A DNA stretch of 64,000 nucleotides from Campylobacter gracilis (GTDB lineage: Bacteria > Campylobacterota > Campylobacteria > Campylobacterales > Campylobacteraceae). Below the pieces are notes generated by a model. It searched no databases. It had not been told where the DNA came from and saw only the letters and a list, made by a program, of their open reading frames with translations. The stretch is taken from positions 1-64,000 of the forward strand of contig NZ_JAHAFS010000004.1 of assembly GCF_018374135.1 (NCBI RefSeq), given 5' to 3'. A program made the translations under genes and the position numbers. This document shows, in pieces, positions 1-9,469 of this stretch. The number at the start of each line of letters is the position of its first letter. The first letter of the stretch is position 1.

Positions 1-662
1 GCGGCCTCGTTATCGCTTGCGCATTCGCCTACGATGTGGCGACGATTGGATGTCGCATACATCAGCACGTTGCGCGGCGCGCGCTCTAGTGAGCCTTCAA
101 GTAGCGGCTTAAGGTGCTTGTAGCCGCTCTCGCCGAGCTCAAAGCTCAAATCATCGCAAAAGATGATAAATTTAAAGTTCGTTTCGCGGATCGCGTCGAT
201 TATATCCACGAGATAGCCCAGATCGTCCCTGCCGATCTCGATAATCTTAAGGTCTTGCGGGATAAATTTAGAAAAAACCGCTTTTGCAAGGCTTGATTTG
301 CCGCAGCCGCTCTCGCCCCACAAAAGCGCGTGGTTGGCACTCGCACTGCGCAGAAAGGCGTCAGTGTTTTTTATTAGAGCCGATTTTTGGCTCTCTAGCC
401 CCACGAGCGCGTCAAGATCGGTAAAATCGATGTCACGGACGATCTTTAGCGCCTTTTTGCTCGCGCGAAAGACGGCGACCTGCACAGCACGCCAATCAAT
501 CGCTCTAAAATCGCTGAAATAAATTTGCTCGCCGGCGCCGCTTTGCGCGCTTTTTAGGACGGCTTGCCCCGCTAAATTTAAACCGCTCGCCGCGTCTAAA
601 TTTAGCCCTTCGTTCCTGCTTTTGCTCGCATTTTTTTTGATATTTTCATCGCAAGTTCGCAT
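1..662 (-). CDS. DUF815-family AAA+ ATPase (3' part cut by window edge)
   Basis: The reverse strand reads open from an ATG at 662 to the window edge, giving 220 residues without the C-terminus. A Walker A loop (GESGCGKSS) lies near residue 115 and an acidic FCDDLSF stretch resembling Walker B near residue 165. The later ERAPRNVLMYATSNRRH segment is typical of the DUF815 family of predicted P-loop ATPases, whose role is unknown. A ribosome site (AGGGAG) sits about 8 bases before the ATG. The gene overlaps the end of mfd by 17 bases, so it is probably the next cistron of the same minus-strand operon. Residues 25–45 are less conserved-looking and carry AAATTT motifs. Family call is confident; function is not known. 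Confidence 0.8.
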   Translation of the reverse strand, partial: MRTCDENIKKNASKSRNEGLNLDAASGLNLAGQAVLKSAQSGAGEQIYFSDFRAIDWRAVQVAVFRASKKALKIVRDIDFTDLDALVGLESQKSALIKNTDAFLRSASANHALLWGESGCGKSSLAKAVFSKFIPQDLKIIEIGRDDLGYLVDIIDAIRETNFKFIIFCDDLSFELGESGYKHLKPLLEGSLERAPRNVLMYATSNRRHIVGECASDNEA

Positions 663-3606
663 TTTTTAGCTCCCTTCGCAGATAGATTAAAATTTCATTT
701 ATCACGTCGTCATCGTCGCGCGTCTGCGCCTTTAATCGCACCTTATCGCCGTTTGCAAGGGTGATCAAGATATTTTCGTCCATGCTCGAAATCACGCGCA
801 AGCCAAGCTTCGTAGCCAAAACCTTAATTATCATCACGTCGATGAATTGCTTGGTGTAGATATCCGCGCGCCCGAAGCGATCCTCGATCTCGCCGAAAAT
901 TTCAAGCACTTCGCTCGCCTCGGCGCACTTGCTAAGCCGCCTGTAAAGATCCAGACGCAGGCGATCCTCTCTGATAAATTCCGAGTTTAAAAAGGCGTTT
1001 ACCGAAATTTTAAGCTCCACGCTCGCAGCGGCGCTCTTTCTGCTTAGTAGCTTGCCGATCTCTTCTTCGAGCATCTTTAGATAAAGCGAGTAGCCGATCG
1101 CTTCGATATGCCCGCTCTGTGCCTCTCCGAGCAGGTTTCCGCCGCCGCGAATTTCAAGATCGTGATACGCTAGCACCGAGCCGCTGCCCAAAAACGAGTT
1201 GCTCTCAAGCGCTACGAGCCGTTTTAGCGCGTCCTGCGCAAGAGCGGTTTTATCCTCGATCAAAAAGTAGCAAAAGCCCTGTTTGTTACTGCGCCCGACG
1301 CGACCGCGCAGCTGGTGCAGATCGGCAATACCGAATTTATCCGCGTTTTCGACGATTATCGTATTTACGCGCGGCATATGAATGCCGCTTTCTACGATGC
1401 TGGTACAAAGCAGCAGATCGTATCCGCCCGATACAAATTTTAAAATTTCATCCTCCGTAGTTTTAGCGTCAATCTTGGAGTGCAAAATTAAAATTTTAAG
1501 ACTTGGCAAAATTTCAAGCAGCTTCTTTTTGGCGCTTTGCATCGTCGCGATGTGGTTGTGGACGTAAAAAATCTGACCGCCACGTCGCAGCTCGCGCGAG
1601 ATCGCCTCTTTTACGATCTTTTCGTCCCACTGCTTGACGAAGGTGCGCACATCCAGGCGGTCCTGCGGCGGGCTAAGCAGCGTGGAGTAGCTTTTAATCG
1701 AGCTTAGCGCCATATTTAGACTGCGCGGTATCGGCGTGGCGGACATACTAAGCAGGTGCGAGGCGGCGCTTTTCTCTTTGAGCCGCTCTTTTTGCTTAAC
1801 GCCGAATTTATGCTCCTCATCGATGATTATGAGCCCTAAATTTGCGGGGTTTAAATTTAAAAGCGAGTGCGTACCGACCACGACGATCGCCTCGCCGCTT
1901 TGCAAGCGCTTTAAAATTTCGCTCTTTTGCCTCGCGCTACTGAAGCGATCGAGCTTGAAAACAGGAATTTCAAACTCCTTAAAGCGCTCGCTAAGCGTGG
2001 CGTAATGCTGAGAGCTAAGCAGCGTCGTAGGCACGAAAAACAGCACCGAATGCCCACTTCGGATGCAGGCAAAGATCGCATTCATCGCAACCTCGGTCTT
2101 TCCAAAGCCCACGTCGCCGCTAAGTAGGCGGTCCATCACCTTGCCGCTTTGCAGATCCGCTAAAATCGCGCTCACAGCCTTTTGCTGATCGCTTGTGTAG
2201 CTAAAGCCGCTTGCGCTTAAAAATTTCGCATAATCCGCGCTTTCGTTTTTGATGACGATCCCTCGCACCAGCTCGCGCTTGGCCGCCAGCGCAATGATCT
2301 TTGAAGCGATCGCAAAGAGCTTTTCGCGCACTCGCTCTTTAATTTTTGAAAAGCTCGCCCTGCCCAGATGATCCAAGCTCACCGTGCCGCCGCTTGCGAC
2401 GTAGCGATCGATCTTATTTAGATACTCGACCGGCAGCAGCAGCTTGTCGCCGCCCTCGTAGAGCAGAGATACGAACTCCTTGCTGCGCCCCATCACCTCT
2501 ATGAGCTCAAGCCCGTTAAATTTAGCGATACCGTGATCTTCGTGAACGACAAAATCGCCCACGTTTAGCTCATCCAGAGCTAGGCTCGATCTTCGCACGC
2601 GCTTTTTAGGCGCCGCTTTGTTTAGCGAAAGGATGATCCGCTCGGCGCTTATTAAATTTACGACGAAATCCTCGCGTAAAATTTCGATATTGCTAAATCC
2701 GCCAAGATCAAACGGCGCGAGCAGAGCGTCGTTTCGCGCGATCAGCGTGATAGCCTCGCTGCGGTGAAATTCAAAAAATTCCTGCGACGGCGTCATGGCG
2801 AGGTCTTTAAATTTACGCGCCGCGGGCAGTATCTCGATCGCGTCTAAAAAATCCAAATTGCGCTCGGAAAAAATTTCATCCTTTTTGATCTCGTGCAGCA
2901 AGACGCAATCAAACGCCTCCGCGTAATCGACGAAACCCTCGATGAACCAAAAGCCGAGCGAGCCCAGATCGCGCGCTAGCGCGTCGCTATCCGCGCGCGA
3001 TATCTTTTCGCTCACGCTCTCAAACTCGTCCTCGCTTAAATTTGCCAAAAACGGCGCTATCTCGGCTTGCGCGAGCTCATCTTTTTCGCTTTTTTGCGTC
3101 GCGACGTCAAAGCGCCTGATACTCTCGACCGTCTCGCCGTCGAGCAGAATTCTAACCGCGCTTTCGCTTCCTACCGAAAAAACATCGATGATCTCGCTAC
3201 GGAAGCTCACCTCGCCCATGCTTTCGACGATATCGCGAACGTCGTATCCAAGGCGTAAAATTTCCTCTTTTAGCTCGCTTAGGCTTAATTCGCTTCCAAA
3301 TTTTATATTTAACGGGCGCAGATGGCTTGCAGCAGGGAGTTTATTTAGGATCGTGCGGACGGGCGAGATTAAAATTTTTTTGCCGCTTGCTTTATAAAAC
3401 GCGCTAAGAGCGGTGCTGATGCCCGCTAGCTCGCCCATGTAGCTGCGCAGATCCTCGCCGAAGCTAGCTCTAAAATCGGGCAGGCAAAAAGCCGCGTAGC
3501 CCATAAATTTAAGCACCTGCTCGCACGCCGCAGCCTCTTTATCGTCCTCGCATATCAAAAGCTCTTTTTGGTTTTGCAAAAAGTATTCGTAAACCTCGGC
3601 TTGCAT
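646..3606 (-). CDS. mfd: Transcription-repair coupling factor Mfd
   Basis: Mfd is the ATP-driven translocase that removes RNA polymerase stalled at DNA lesions and recruits UvrA. The 986-residue product (shorter than the ~1150 of E. coli) has a UvrB-like N-terminal region, then the RNA-polymerase-interacting CarD-like domain (GDFVVHEDHGIAKF, about residue 347). The helicase core follows, with Walker A SGDVGFGKTE (~500), DEEH box (~594), the SATPIPRSL motif and a RGRVGRS motif VI. The C-terminal TRCF domain is present. The start ATG shares its A with the TAA stop of the upstream M23 peptidase gene (TAATG), indicating translational coupling. It overlaps the following DUF815 gene by 17 bases. 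The same mfd neighbourhood exists in C. jejuni. Confidence 0.97.
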   Translation of the reverse strand: MQAEVYEYFLQNQKELLICEDDKEAAACEQVLKFMGYAAFCLPDFRASFGEDLRSYMGELAGISTALSAFYKASGKKILISPVRTILNKLPAASHLRPLNIKFGSELSLSELKEEILRLGYDVRDIVESMGEVSFRSEIIDVFSVGSESAVRILLDGETVESIRRFDVATQKSEKDELAQAEIAPFLANLSEDEFESVSEKISRADSDALARDLGSLGFWFIEGFVDYAEAFDCVLLHEIKKDEIFSERNLDFLDAIEILPAARKFKDLAMTPSQEFFEFHRSEAITLIARNDALLAPFDLGGFSNIEILREDFVVNLISAERIILSLNKAAPKKRVRRSSLALDELNVGDFVVHEDHGIAKFNGLELIEVMGRSKEFVSLLYEGGDKLLLPVEYLNKIDRYVASGGTVSLDHLGRASFSKIKERVREKLFAIASKIIALAAKRELVRGIVIKNESADYAKFLSASGFSYTSDQQKAVSAILADLQSGKVMDRLLSGDVGFGKTEVAMNAIFACIRSGHSVLFFVPTTLLSSQHYATLSERFKEFEIPVFKLDRFSSARQKSEILKRLQSGEAIVVVGTHSLLNLNPANLGLIIIDEEHKFGVKQKERLKEKSAASHLLSMSATPIPRSLNMALSSIKSYSTLLSPPQDRLDVRTFVKQWDEKIVKEAISRELRRGGQIFYVHNHIATMQSAKKKLLEILPSLKILILHSKIDAKTTEDEILKFVSGGYDLLLCTSIVESGIHMPRVNTIIVENADKFGIADLHQLRGRVGRSNKQGFCYFLIEDKTALAQDALKRLVALESNSFLGSGSVLAYHDLEIRGGGNLLGEAQSGHIEAIGYSLYLKMLEEEIGKLLSRKSAAASVELKISVNAFLNSEFIREDRLRLDLYRRLSKCAEASEVLEIFGEIEDRFGRADIYTKQFIDVMIIKVLATKLGLRVISSMDENILITLANGDKVRLKAQTRDDDDVINEILIYLRRELKNANLR

Positions 3607-4511
3607 TATTTAAACCTTTCGATCTGGTGCTGCACGACATTTGCGATCTCCTGCCACGAAACATTAGGTTCCAAGGTCGAGATATTTTTGAAATTCTGCG
3701 CGTTCCAGCTCATAAAATTTGCAGGATCGACGCTTTGAGCCAAAAACCTAACTTCGTAATGCAGGTGCGGGCCGGTGCTGTAGCCGGTGTTACCGCTATA
3801 GCCGATGAGATCGCCTTTTTTAACCCAAGAACCGGGCGTTACGACCGCGGAGCTAAGGTGGCCGTAGCGGGTTTCAAAGCCATAATTGTGCGATAGAATC
3901 ACTAAAATTCCATATCCGCTACCGCTGCCACCTGCAAACTGCACGAAGCCCTCTGCCGTCGCAAACACCGGAGTGCCCTCGCTTGCTCGCAAGTCGATGC
4001 CGTGGTGCATCCTCATAACGCCGCTGATCGGATGAGTGCGCATCCCAAAAGGGCTAGTTACGCCGCGATACTGCATCGGAAGTCCATTAGGCACAGCGCT
4101 AAGAATCGCGCTCGCCGTTTTTTCGCTAGCTGCGATGTGCGCGCCAGAGCCCTTTTTACGCTCCTTTTTCATCTCATTCATCGCAAGCATTACCTGGATA
4201 TCACTATCCAGCCCACCTCCATCGTCTTCGCGTCCGTCCAGCTTGGCAAGTACCTCCTCATTTTTGCCCTCAAGCGCGATATTTTGCTCTTTAAGCGCGA
4301 GATTTTCGGCGTAGAGGGTTTTGTTTAGCTCCTTTAAATTTGAGCGGTCGCTAGCGAGTTTAAAGATCGCAAAAAACAAAACGAGCAGAAAAATTACGAA
4401 AAACGCGGATAAAATTTTAAGTTGAAATCTAAAATTTTCGCCAAAATACAGCGTCTTGGTACCAAAGTGATCGCTTAGGGTGAGTTTAGTTTTAGCCACG
4501 GCGCGCCTCAA
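3606..4511 (-). CDS. M23 (LytM) zinc peptidase, membrane-anchored, cell-shape type
   Basis: This 301-residue protein has a short cytoplasmic N-terminus, one membrane helix (about residues 31–52), a coiled coil (55–92) and a periplasmic M23 domain. The zinc ligands are intact: HHGID (H169…D173) and GPHLHYE (H249, H251), with YGHLS at 216–220. It should therefore be an active peptidoglycan endopeptidase. Its architecture and its place between folC and mfd match the C. jejuni M23 gene of this operon and resemble the H. pylori Csd1/Csd2 cell-shape peptidases. The stop overlaps the mfd start by one base, and the start overlaps the folC end by 20 bases. No bactofilin gene lies beside it here. Whether it shapes the cell is inferred from relatives. 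Confidence 0.9.
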   Translation of the reverse strand: MRRAVAKTKLTLSDHFGTKTLYFGENFRFQLKILSAFFVIFLLVLFFAIFKLASDRSNLKELNKTLYAENLALKEQNIALEGKNEEVLAKLDGREDDGGGLDSDIQVMLAMNEMKKERKKGSGAHIAASEKTASAILSAVPNGLPMQYRGVTSPFGMRTHPISGVMRMHHGIDLRASEGTPVFATAEGFVQFAGGSGSGYGILVILSHNYGFETRYGHLSSAVVTPGSWVKKGDLIGYSGNTGYSTGPHLHYEVRFLAQSVDPANFMSWNAQNFKNISTLEPNVSWQEIANVVQHQIERFK

Positions 4512-6135
4512 GCCATAAAATAAAATTTTCTACCAAATGAAACGAGCCGAAAACCAAATACTCCTCATTCGCTCTAAGCTCGCCGCGAAACGGTGAATGC
4601 GGAATTTTAAGCGCGTCAAGCGCACGGGTTATTGCCTCTGCCGCCATTTCGCGATCCGCAACCTCGTAGTTAAAGATCTCCACGCGCTCCACTACGGGCG
4701 CCAAAGTCCGCAGCACAGCAGCTACGTCCTTATCGGCAAAGGCGTTGTAAATCAGCACGATTTTTTTGCTCCCGTAGATTTCGGTAATTTCGCGGGCGAC
4801 TTGCTGTGCCGCAAGCTCGTTGTGTCCGACATCCACGCGTAAATTATGCGCCAAAACTTCCATCCTGCCGCGTAAATTTAGAGGCGGCAGCTGCGAAATT
4901 TCAAATTTCAGATTTAAGAATTTCATCGCGGTAAGCGCTAGAGCTAAATTTGAAATTTGAAATTTAGGCAGATTATTGCGCGCGCAAAACTCCACGATCT
5001 GCGCTCGCTCGCTCTTGCTTAAAAGCTCTGCTGCAAATCTTAAATGAGTTCCTTTTTGCTCTGCGATCTGCTGCGCGATACGAAACGGAACCTCGCTCAT
5101 CTCGTCGCTTAAAATCGCTTCCTTATCCATCGTAATGAGCTTAGTGTGGGCGATCTGCTCTAGATTTTGTCCTAGCATGCCCAAATGATCGGTGCCGATC
5201 GGTGTAAAAAGCGAAAGCATGCGACCAAAGCTCGATGTAGCATCAAACTCGCCGCCCATCCCAGCCTCGATCACGCAGTAATCGCAATCCCTAAAAAGCA
5301 CTGCTGCCGCAAGCGTGAGATACTCGAAATACGACAGGCTATCTTTAAACTCCGCGGGCAAGCTCTCTTGCAAAAACTCATGCGCGAAATCAAGCTCCTC
5401 ATCCGTAGCATCGCGACCTAGCGAAATAGGGAGCGAGCTTTGAGCGGATTTAAAATTTGATCTTAGCGGAGATTTAAAATTTTGCTCAGACGAGATTTTT
5501 AAATTTTGCTCAGACGGCGATTTGAGATCTTGCGAATTCCATAAATTTTGCGTAGAAGCAGAATTCCGCGTATCTATGGAATTTCGCGCGATAAAATTCT
5601 GCTCGCTATAAAAATTTTGCGTGGTATAAACGGAGTTTTGCAGGGCGGAATTCTGCTCGTCGTGCGAATTCTGCATAGCGATAAAATTCTGCGTGGTGGA
5701 ATTTTGCAAATTAGAAATAGAAATTTGAGAGGTGGAATTTTCTCTGTTCACAAAATTTTGCATTTTTTCGGAATTTTGTCTTTCCGTAAAATTTGATGCC
5801 GAAGCAGAATTTTGCTCGTTTTTAAAATTTGAAGCGTCGGAATTCAACGCAGAAACGGGACTTTGCGCGATGCGTCCGCCTAGATAGATGCGCTCGTTGA
5901 GCTTAAAAACGTGCGGACTGGTGTAGTGCCCGACGTTAAAGCCTGCTGCGGCGATCGCGTTAGCCAAAAATCGCCCGGTGCTGCCCTTGCCATTGGTGCC
6001 GATAATCTGAATGACGTTTTTGAGCGGAATTTTATCTTTAATAGCGGCATACGCCCGCGGGAAGCGCTCGTAGTCGATTTTTTTGTAATAAATCGGGCGA
6101 TTTTGCAAAAATTCTTTAATGCTGCGCCCGCTCAA
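4492..6135 (-). CDS. folC: Folylpolyglutamate/dihydrofolate synthase with large low-complexity insert
   Basis: FolC adds glutamate to (dihydro)folate in an ATP-dependent Mur-ligase-like reaction. The P-loop GTNGKGST (residues 46–53), the YTSPHVFKLNERI segment and EAGMGGEFDATS are clear. I start it at a TTG (6135) because AGGGGA lies 7 bases upstream and the product then begins just before the conserved FLQNRPIYYKKIDYERFP region. An in-frame ATG at 6195 would put most of the 5' end inside lptE. The product is 547 residues against roughly 400 for the family. The excess is a block at about residues 92–242 (DNA about 5415–5862), composed of QNS/QNF repeats and placed just after the region binding the first substrates. 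It is probably a surface loop; see findings. Confidence 0.9.
   Translation of the reverse strand: MSGRSIKEFLQNRPIYYKKIDYERFPRAYAAIKDKIPLKNVIQIIGTNGKGSTGRFLANAIAAAGFNVGHYTSPHVFKLNERIYLGGRIAQSPVSALNSDASNFKNEQNSASASNFTERQNSEKMQNFVNRENSTSQISISNLQNSTTQNFIAMQNSHDEQNSALQNSVYTTQNFYSEQNFIARNSIDTRNSASTQNLWNSQDLKSPSEQNLKISSEQNFKSPLRSNFKSAQSSLPISLGRDATDEELDFAHEFLQESLPAEFKDSLSYFEYLTLAAAVLFRDCDYCVIEAGMGGEFDATSSFGRMLSLFTPIGTDHLGMLGQNLEQIAHTKLITMDKEAILSDEMSEVPFRIAQQIAEQKGTHLRFAAELLSKSERAQIVEFCARNNLPKFQISNLALALTAMKFLNLKFEISQLPPLNLRGRMEVLAHNLRVDVGHNELAAQQVAREITEIYGSKKIVLIYNAFADKDVAAVLRTLAPVVERVEIFNYEVADREMAAEAITRALDALKIPHSPFRGELRANEEYLVFGSFHLVENFILWLEARRG
5415..5862. repeat. RAATTY array inside folC
   Basis: Between about 5450 and 5845 I count roughly 21 copies of RAATTY (AAATTT, GAATTT, AAATTC, GAATTC), about one per 20 bases. 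Spacing is irregular (about 10–35 bases) and the spacers differ, so this is not a simple tandem repeat. On the coding strand the hexamer is usually preceded by C or G and read as CAR-AAT-TYN, giving Gln-Asn-Ser or Gln-Asn-Phe. The reading frame remains open throughout. Confidence 0.85.
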
Positions 6136-6655
6136 GTCTGAATCCCCTAATCGCAAGCGCCGAAATAAACTCGTCAAACGCCTGCGCGGAGGCATTTTCG
6201 ATCGCCTTGTAGCGGTCCTTATCGCTAATGATCGAGCTCGTATCGTAGCTATTTTTGACTAGGCGGCTAACTTTAAAATCGTAATCGCCCACGCAATCCT
6301 TGCTGAAAACCTCGCCGTTTTTAAGCTTGGTGCTAAAATTTACGACAAGATTTGCACGGTAGCTAGTGACGTAGCCGAACTGATCGTATGAAAGCTCGCT
6401 AAAGCTTAGGCTTTTTATGCTCGCTACTACGATCGTCTGCGCCGAGTTTTTATCCGTAAGGCTCATTCCTAGGCGCTGGAGCATACCCTGTCTGATCGCA
6501 TCTTTGATCGCGACGGTGTTTTGCGGATCGGTCTTGCTCATCATCACATCCACAAATACGCTTCCGCTCATCGTCTCTTTTGCAATCCTTGAAACGGGCT
6601 TGTAGCCGCAGCCGATCAAAAAAATCAAACAAAAAACGGTTAAAGCTTTTCTCAT
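6116..6655 (-). CDS. lptE: LptE-like outer-membrane LPS assembly lipoprotein
   Basis: The 179-residue product has a lipoprotein signal peptide ending in LIGC (Cys16) and the GCGYKPVSR start typical of LptE/RlpB proteins. LptE plugs and supports the LptD barrel that inserts lipopolysaccharide into the outer membrane. No catalytic motif is expected. It lies between leuS and folC, as the equivalent gene does in C. jejuni. It begins 6 bases after the leuS stop, and its 3' end overlaps folC by 20 bases (folC taken from the TTG at 6135). The family is very divergent at sequence level, so the call rests on the lipobox, length and synteny. Confidence 0.75.
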   Translation of the reverse strand: MRKALTVFCLIFLIGCGYKPVSRIAKETMSGSVFVDVMMSKTDPQNTVAIKDAIRQGMLQRLGMSLTDKNSAQTIVVASIKSLSFSELSYDQFGYVTSYRANLVVNFSTKLKNGEVFSKDCVGDYDFKVSRLVKNSYDTSSIISDKDRYKAIENASAQAFDEFISALAIRGFRLERAQH

Positions 6656-6661
6656 CTTCGC

Positions 6662-9109
6662 CTACTTTATCACAAAATTTACGAGCTTGTTTTTGACGTA
6701 AATTTCTTTTACGACGCTCTTGCCCTCTAGCCATTTGGCGCAATTTTGCTTTGCAAGGCTTAAAATTTCGCCCTCGCTTAGGCTCGCGCCCGCTTCGAAC
6801 TCGGCGCGCTTTTTGCCGTTAATCGTGACGGCAAGTTTAATAGTATCGCTTTCGAATACCTCTTCGCAAACTCTCAGCTCGCCGAAATTACGCCTCTTAA
6901 ACAGCTTCTCGCTAAGCTCGGCGCAGATGTGCGGCACAATAGGCTCGAGCAGGTTTAAAATCACAAAGTAACCCTCGGTAAATACGTCTTTGTTACTCTG
7001 CGCATTTAGCGCGTTTAGCGCCTCCATACACGCAGCGATTAGGGTATTAAAAGCAAAACTGCTCTCATAAACCTGTTGCGATTTCTTAAGCGCCTCGTAA
7101 ACTTTAAGGCGGGCGTATTTTTCCTCTTTATTTAAAGCTGCGTGGTCGATCTGCGGAATTTTATCCGTAGCATAAGCATTTTCGGCGCGATCGTAGAGGC
7201 GGTTTAAAAATTTATACGCGCCCTCCACCGCGCTGTCATTCCACTCAAGCTCCTTTTGCGGCGGTGCTGCAAAAAGTATAAAAAGTCTCGCCGTATCAGC
7301 GCCGTAGGTCTCGATAATGTCGTCCGGATCGACGGTGTTGCCCTTGCTTTTGCTCATCTTCGCGCCGTCTTTTAGCACCATACCCTGGGTTAGCAGCCGC
7401 TCAAACGGCTCGCTATCGCGCAGATAGCCTATGTCGCGAAGAGCCTTTTGGAAAAATCTCGCATACAAAAGGTGCAAAATCGCGTGCTCAATGCCGCCGA
7501 TATACTGATCGACGTTCATCCAATAGTTCACGCTTTGCTCGTCAAACGCCCGCTGCTGCCACGTCCGCTCGTCGCTTGCGTAGCGCGCGAAATACCACGA
7601 GCTTTCAAAAAATGTATCGAGCGTGTCGGTTTCGCGCACCCCGTCGCCGCCGCATTTAGGGCATTTGCAAAACTTCCAGCTAGGATGCGTATCGAGTGGA
7701 TTTCCTTTGCCGGTGATCTTAATATCCTGCGGAAGCTCTACGGGTAGATTTGAAATTTCTTCGCTTACGAGCCCGCATTTTGGGCAGTGGATCATCGGAA
7801 TCGGCGCGCCCCAGTAGCGCTGGCGGCTCACTCCCCAATCGCGCAGTTTAAAATTTACCACGCGGCGTCCGAGCCCTAGCTCCTCAAATTTTGAAATGAC
7901 GGCGCTTTTTGCCTTCTCGCTATCCATGCCGCTAAACTCTTCGGAATTTACCAAAACTCCGCTCTCTGCGTAGGCTTTGTCGGCGTCGTAATCGCCACTT
8001 TTTGGAGCGATGCTTTGAATGATCGGCAGGTTAAATTTCTTCGCAAACTCAAAGTCTCTCTCATCGTGCGCAGGCACCGCCATAACCGCGCCGCCGCCGT
8101 ATTCTGCTAGGACGAAATTTGCAGTCCAAACGGGGATTTTTTTGCCGCTTAGCGGATGAAGCACGCTGATTCCGAGGCTCACGCCGTCTTTATCGCTTGC
8201 TTGGCGCTCGCGCGGGCTTTGATTTAAAATTTCTCTCACCTTCGCCGCAGCTTCGGCGCCTAGTAAATTATTATCCAAAAGTCTCTTTACGACCTCGTGC
8301 TCCGGCGCGACCGCCGCGTAGCTCATGCCGTAAATCGTATCGGGGCGCGTCGTAAAAACCTTAAAGCCCTCGATGCCGCCAAGTTTGGCGCTGCTTTGCT
8401 CGTCAAATTTAAAGCTAAATTCCAAACCCTCGCTGCGCCCGATCCAGTTTTCCTGCATCGTAAGCACCTGAGCGGGCCACTTGCCCTCAAGCTGTTTTAG
8501 GCAATCCAAAAGCTCCTGCGCGTAAGCGGTGATTTTTAGATAATATCCCGGCATCTGTTTTTGCACGACCTCGTTGCCGCAGCGCCAGCACCTGCCCTCT
8601 TCGACCTGCTCGTTAGCAAGCACCGTCTGATCGTGTTCGCACCAATTTACCACGGCGCTTTTTCTATAGATAAGCCCTTTTTCAAAAAGTTTGATGAAAA
8701 ATTCCTGCTCCCAGCGCGTATAAAGCGGATCGGAGGTGGCGAGCATGCGGCGAGCCGAAAAGCTAAAGCCCAGGCGGTGCAGCTCATTTTTCATATAATC
8801 GATATTTTCGTAAGTCCAAGTTTTAGGGTGAATGCCGTGTTTGATCGCCGCATTTTCCGCAGGCATACCGAAGCTATCAAAGCCGATCGGCTGAAGCACG
8901 TTGTATCCGCGTAGTCTATAATATCGACTCAAAGCGTCGCCGATGCTGTAGTTTCGCACGTGCCCCATGTGGATGCGACCGCTTGGATAAGGAAACATCG
9001 AAAGGATATATTTTTTAGGCAGGCTATAATCGTCCTTAGGCTCGAAAACTCCCTCTTCGTTCCAAATTTTCTGCCATTTAAGCTCAATACTTTTACTATC
9101 GTAAGGCAT
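6662..9109 (-). CDS. leuS: Leucyl-tRNA synthetase
   Basis: Class Ia synthetase of 815 residues that charges tRNA-Leu. The HIGH signature appears as HMGH (residues 47–50, inside PYPSGRIHMGH). The CP1 editing domain is present (FTTRPDTIYGMSY and AVPAHDERD), as are the WGVSRQRYWGAPIP motif, a CPKC…CPKC zinc-ribbon insertion, and KMSKS near residue 586. A C-terminal anticodon-binding region follows. Length and domain order are normal. The neighbours lptE (6 bases downstream) and a small membrane-protein gene (9 bases upstream) suggest one long minus-strand operon running from yajC to the DUF815 gene. Confidence 0.98.
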   Translation of the reverse strand: MPYDSKSIELKWQKIWNEEGVFEPKDDYSLPKKYILSMFPYPSGRIHMGHVRNYSIGDALSRYYRLRGYNVLQPIGFDSFGMPAENAAIKHGIHPKTWTYENIDYMKNELHRLGFSFSARRMLATSDPLYTRWEQEFFIKLFEKGLIYRKSAVVNWCEHDQTVLANEQVEEGRCWRCGNEVVQKQMPGYYLKITAYAQELLDCLKQLEGKWPAQVLTMQENWIGRSEGLEFSFKFDEQSSAKLGGIEGFKVFTTRPDTIYGMSYAAVAPEHEVVKRLLDNNLLGAEAAAKVREILNQSPRERQASDKDGVSLGISVLHPLSGKKIPVWTANFVLAEYGGGAVMAVPAHDERDFEFAKKFNLPIIQSIAPKSGDYDADKAYAESGVLVNSEEFSGMDSEKAKSAVISKFEELGLGRRVVNFKLRDWGVSRQRYWGAPIPMIHCPKCGLVSEEISNLPVELPQDIKITGKGNPLDTHPSWKFCKCPKCGGDGVRETDTLDTFFESSWYFARYASDERTWQQRAFDEQSVNYWMNVDQYIGGIEHAILHLLYARFFQKALRDIGYLRDSEPFERLLTQGMVLKDGAKMSKSKGNTVDPDDIIETYGADTARLFILFAAPPQKELEWNDSAVEGAYKFLNRLYDRAENAYATDKIPQIDHAALNKEEKYARLKVYEALKKSQQVYESSFAFNTLIAACMEALNALNAQSNKDVFTEGYFVILNLLEPIVPHICAELSEKLFKRRNFGELRVCEEVFESDTIKLAVTINGKKRAEFEAGASLSEGEILSLAKQNCAKWLEGKSVVKEIYVKNKLVNFVIK

Positions 9110-9118
9110 TTTGCGCTC

Positions 9119-9460
9119 CTAGAATTCGTCTTTAGTTTTTGCCGACTCAATCGCTATTAAAATTAGCGAGAAAAAGTTTGCAAGTAGCGCGCCGATGGCA
9201 AGCGAGGTCACGATCGACAGATCCCCCGGCGCTACTACAATCAAAACGAACGCCGGTATGAGATGCAAATCCGCTACGAGCGAGCTTGCAAAAAGCTCAG
9301 CTGCTAGCATATTTCGCACGCCTACTTTCAAAAGCGTCGAGACTGCATTCACGCTGGTTGCTATGAAAAGTAAAATTTCATTCTTCTCATACAAAAACCC
9401 GCCTATCGTAGTCATACTCATAAGCGCAAAAAATATGTAAATTACCCTTCCCCAGTTCAT
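9119..9460 (-). CDS. Small multi-pass membrane protein (DUF6394-like)
   Basis: The 113-residue protein is strongly hydrophobic, with about three membrane segments (around residues 7–22, 27–47 and 62–105) and a charged C-terminus (ESAKTKDEF). No enzymatic motif is visible. It resembles the small membrane protein annotated as DUF6394 in Campylobacter between secF and leuS; I make that match from memory. It sits 9 bases upstream of leuS in the operon and 9 bases after secF. Its association with the Sec genes may be only positional. Confidence 0.7.
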   Translation of the reverse strand: MNWGRVIYIFFALMSMTTIGGFLYEKNEILLFIATSVNAVSTLLKVGVRNMLAAELFASSLVADLHLIPAFVLIVVAPGDLSIVTSLAIGALLANFFSLILIAIESAKTKDEF

Positions 9461-9469
9461 ATTCTATCC

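Noticed and set aside
1119..1460. Plus-strand ORFs opposite mfd and other conserved genes
   Set aside because: They are shadows of well-supported genes on the other strand; no independent signal supports them.
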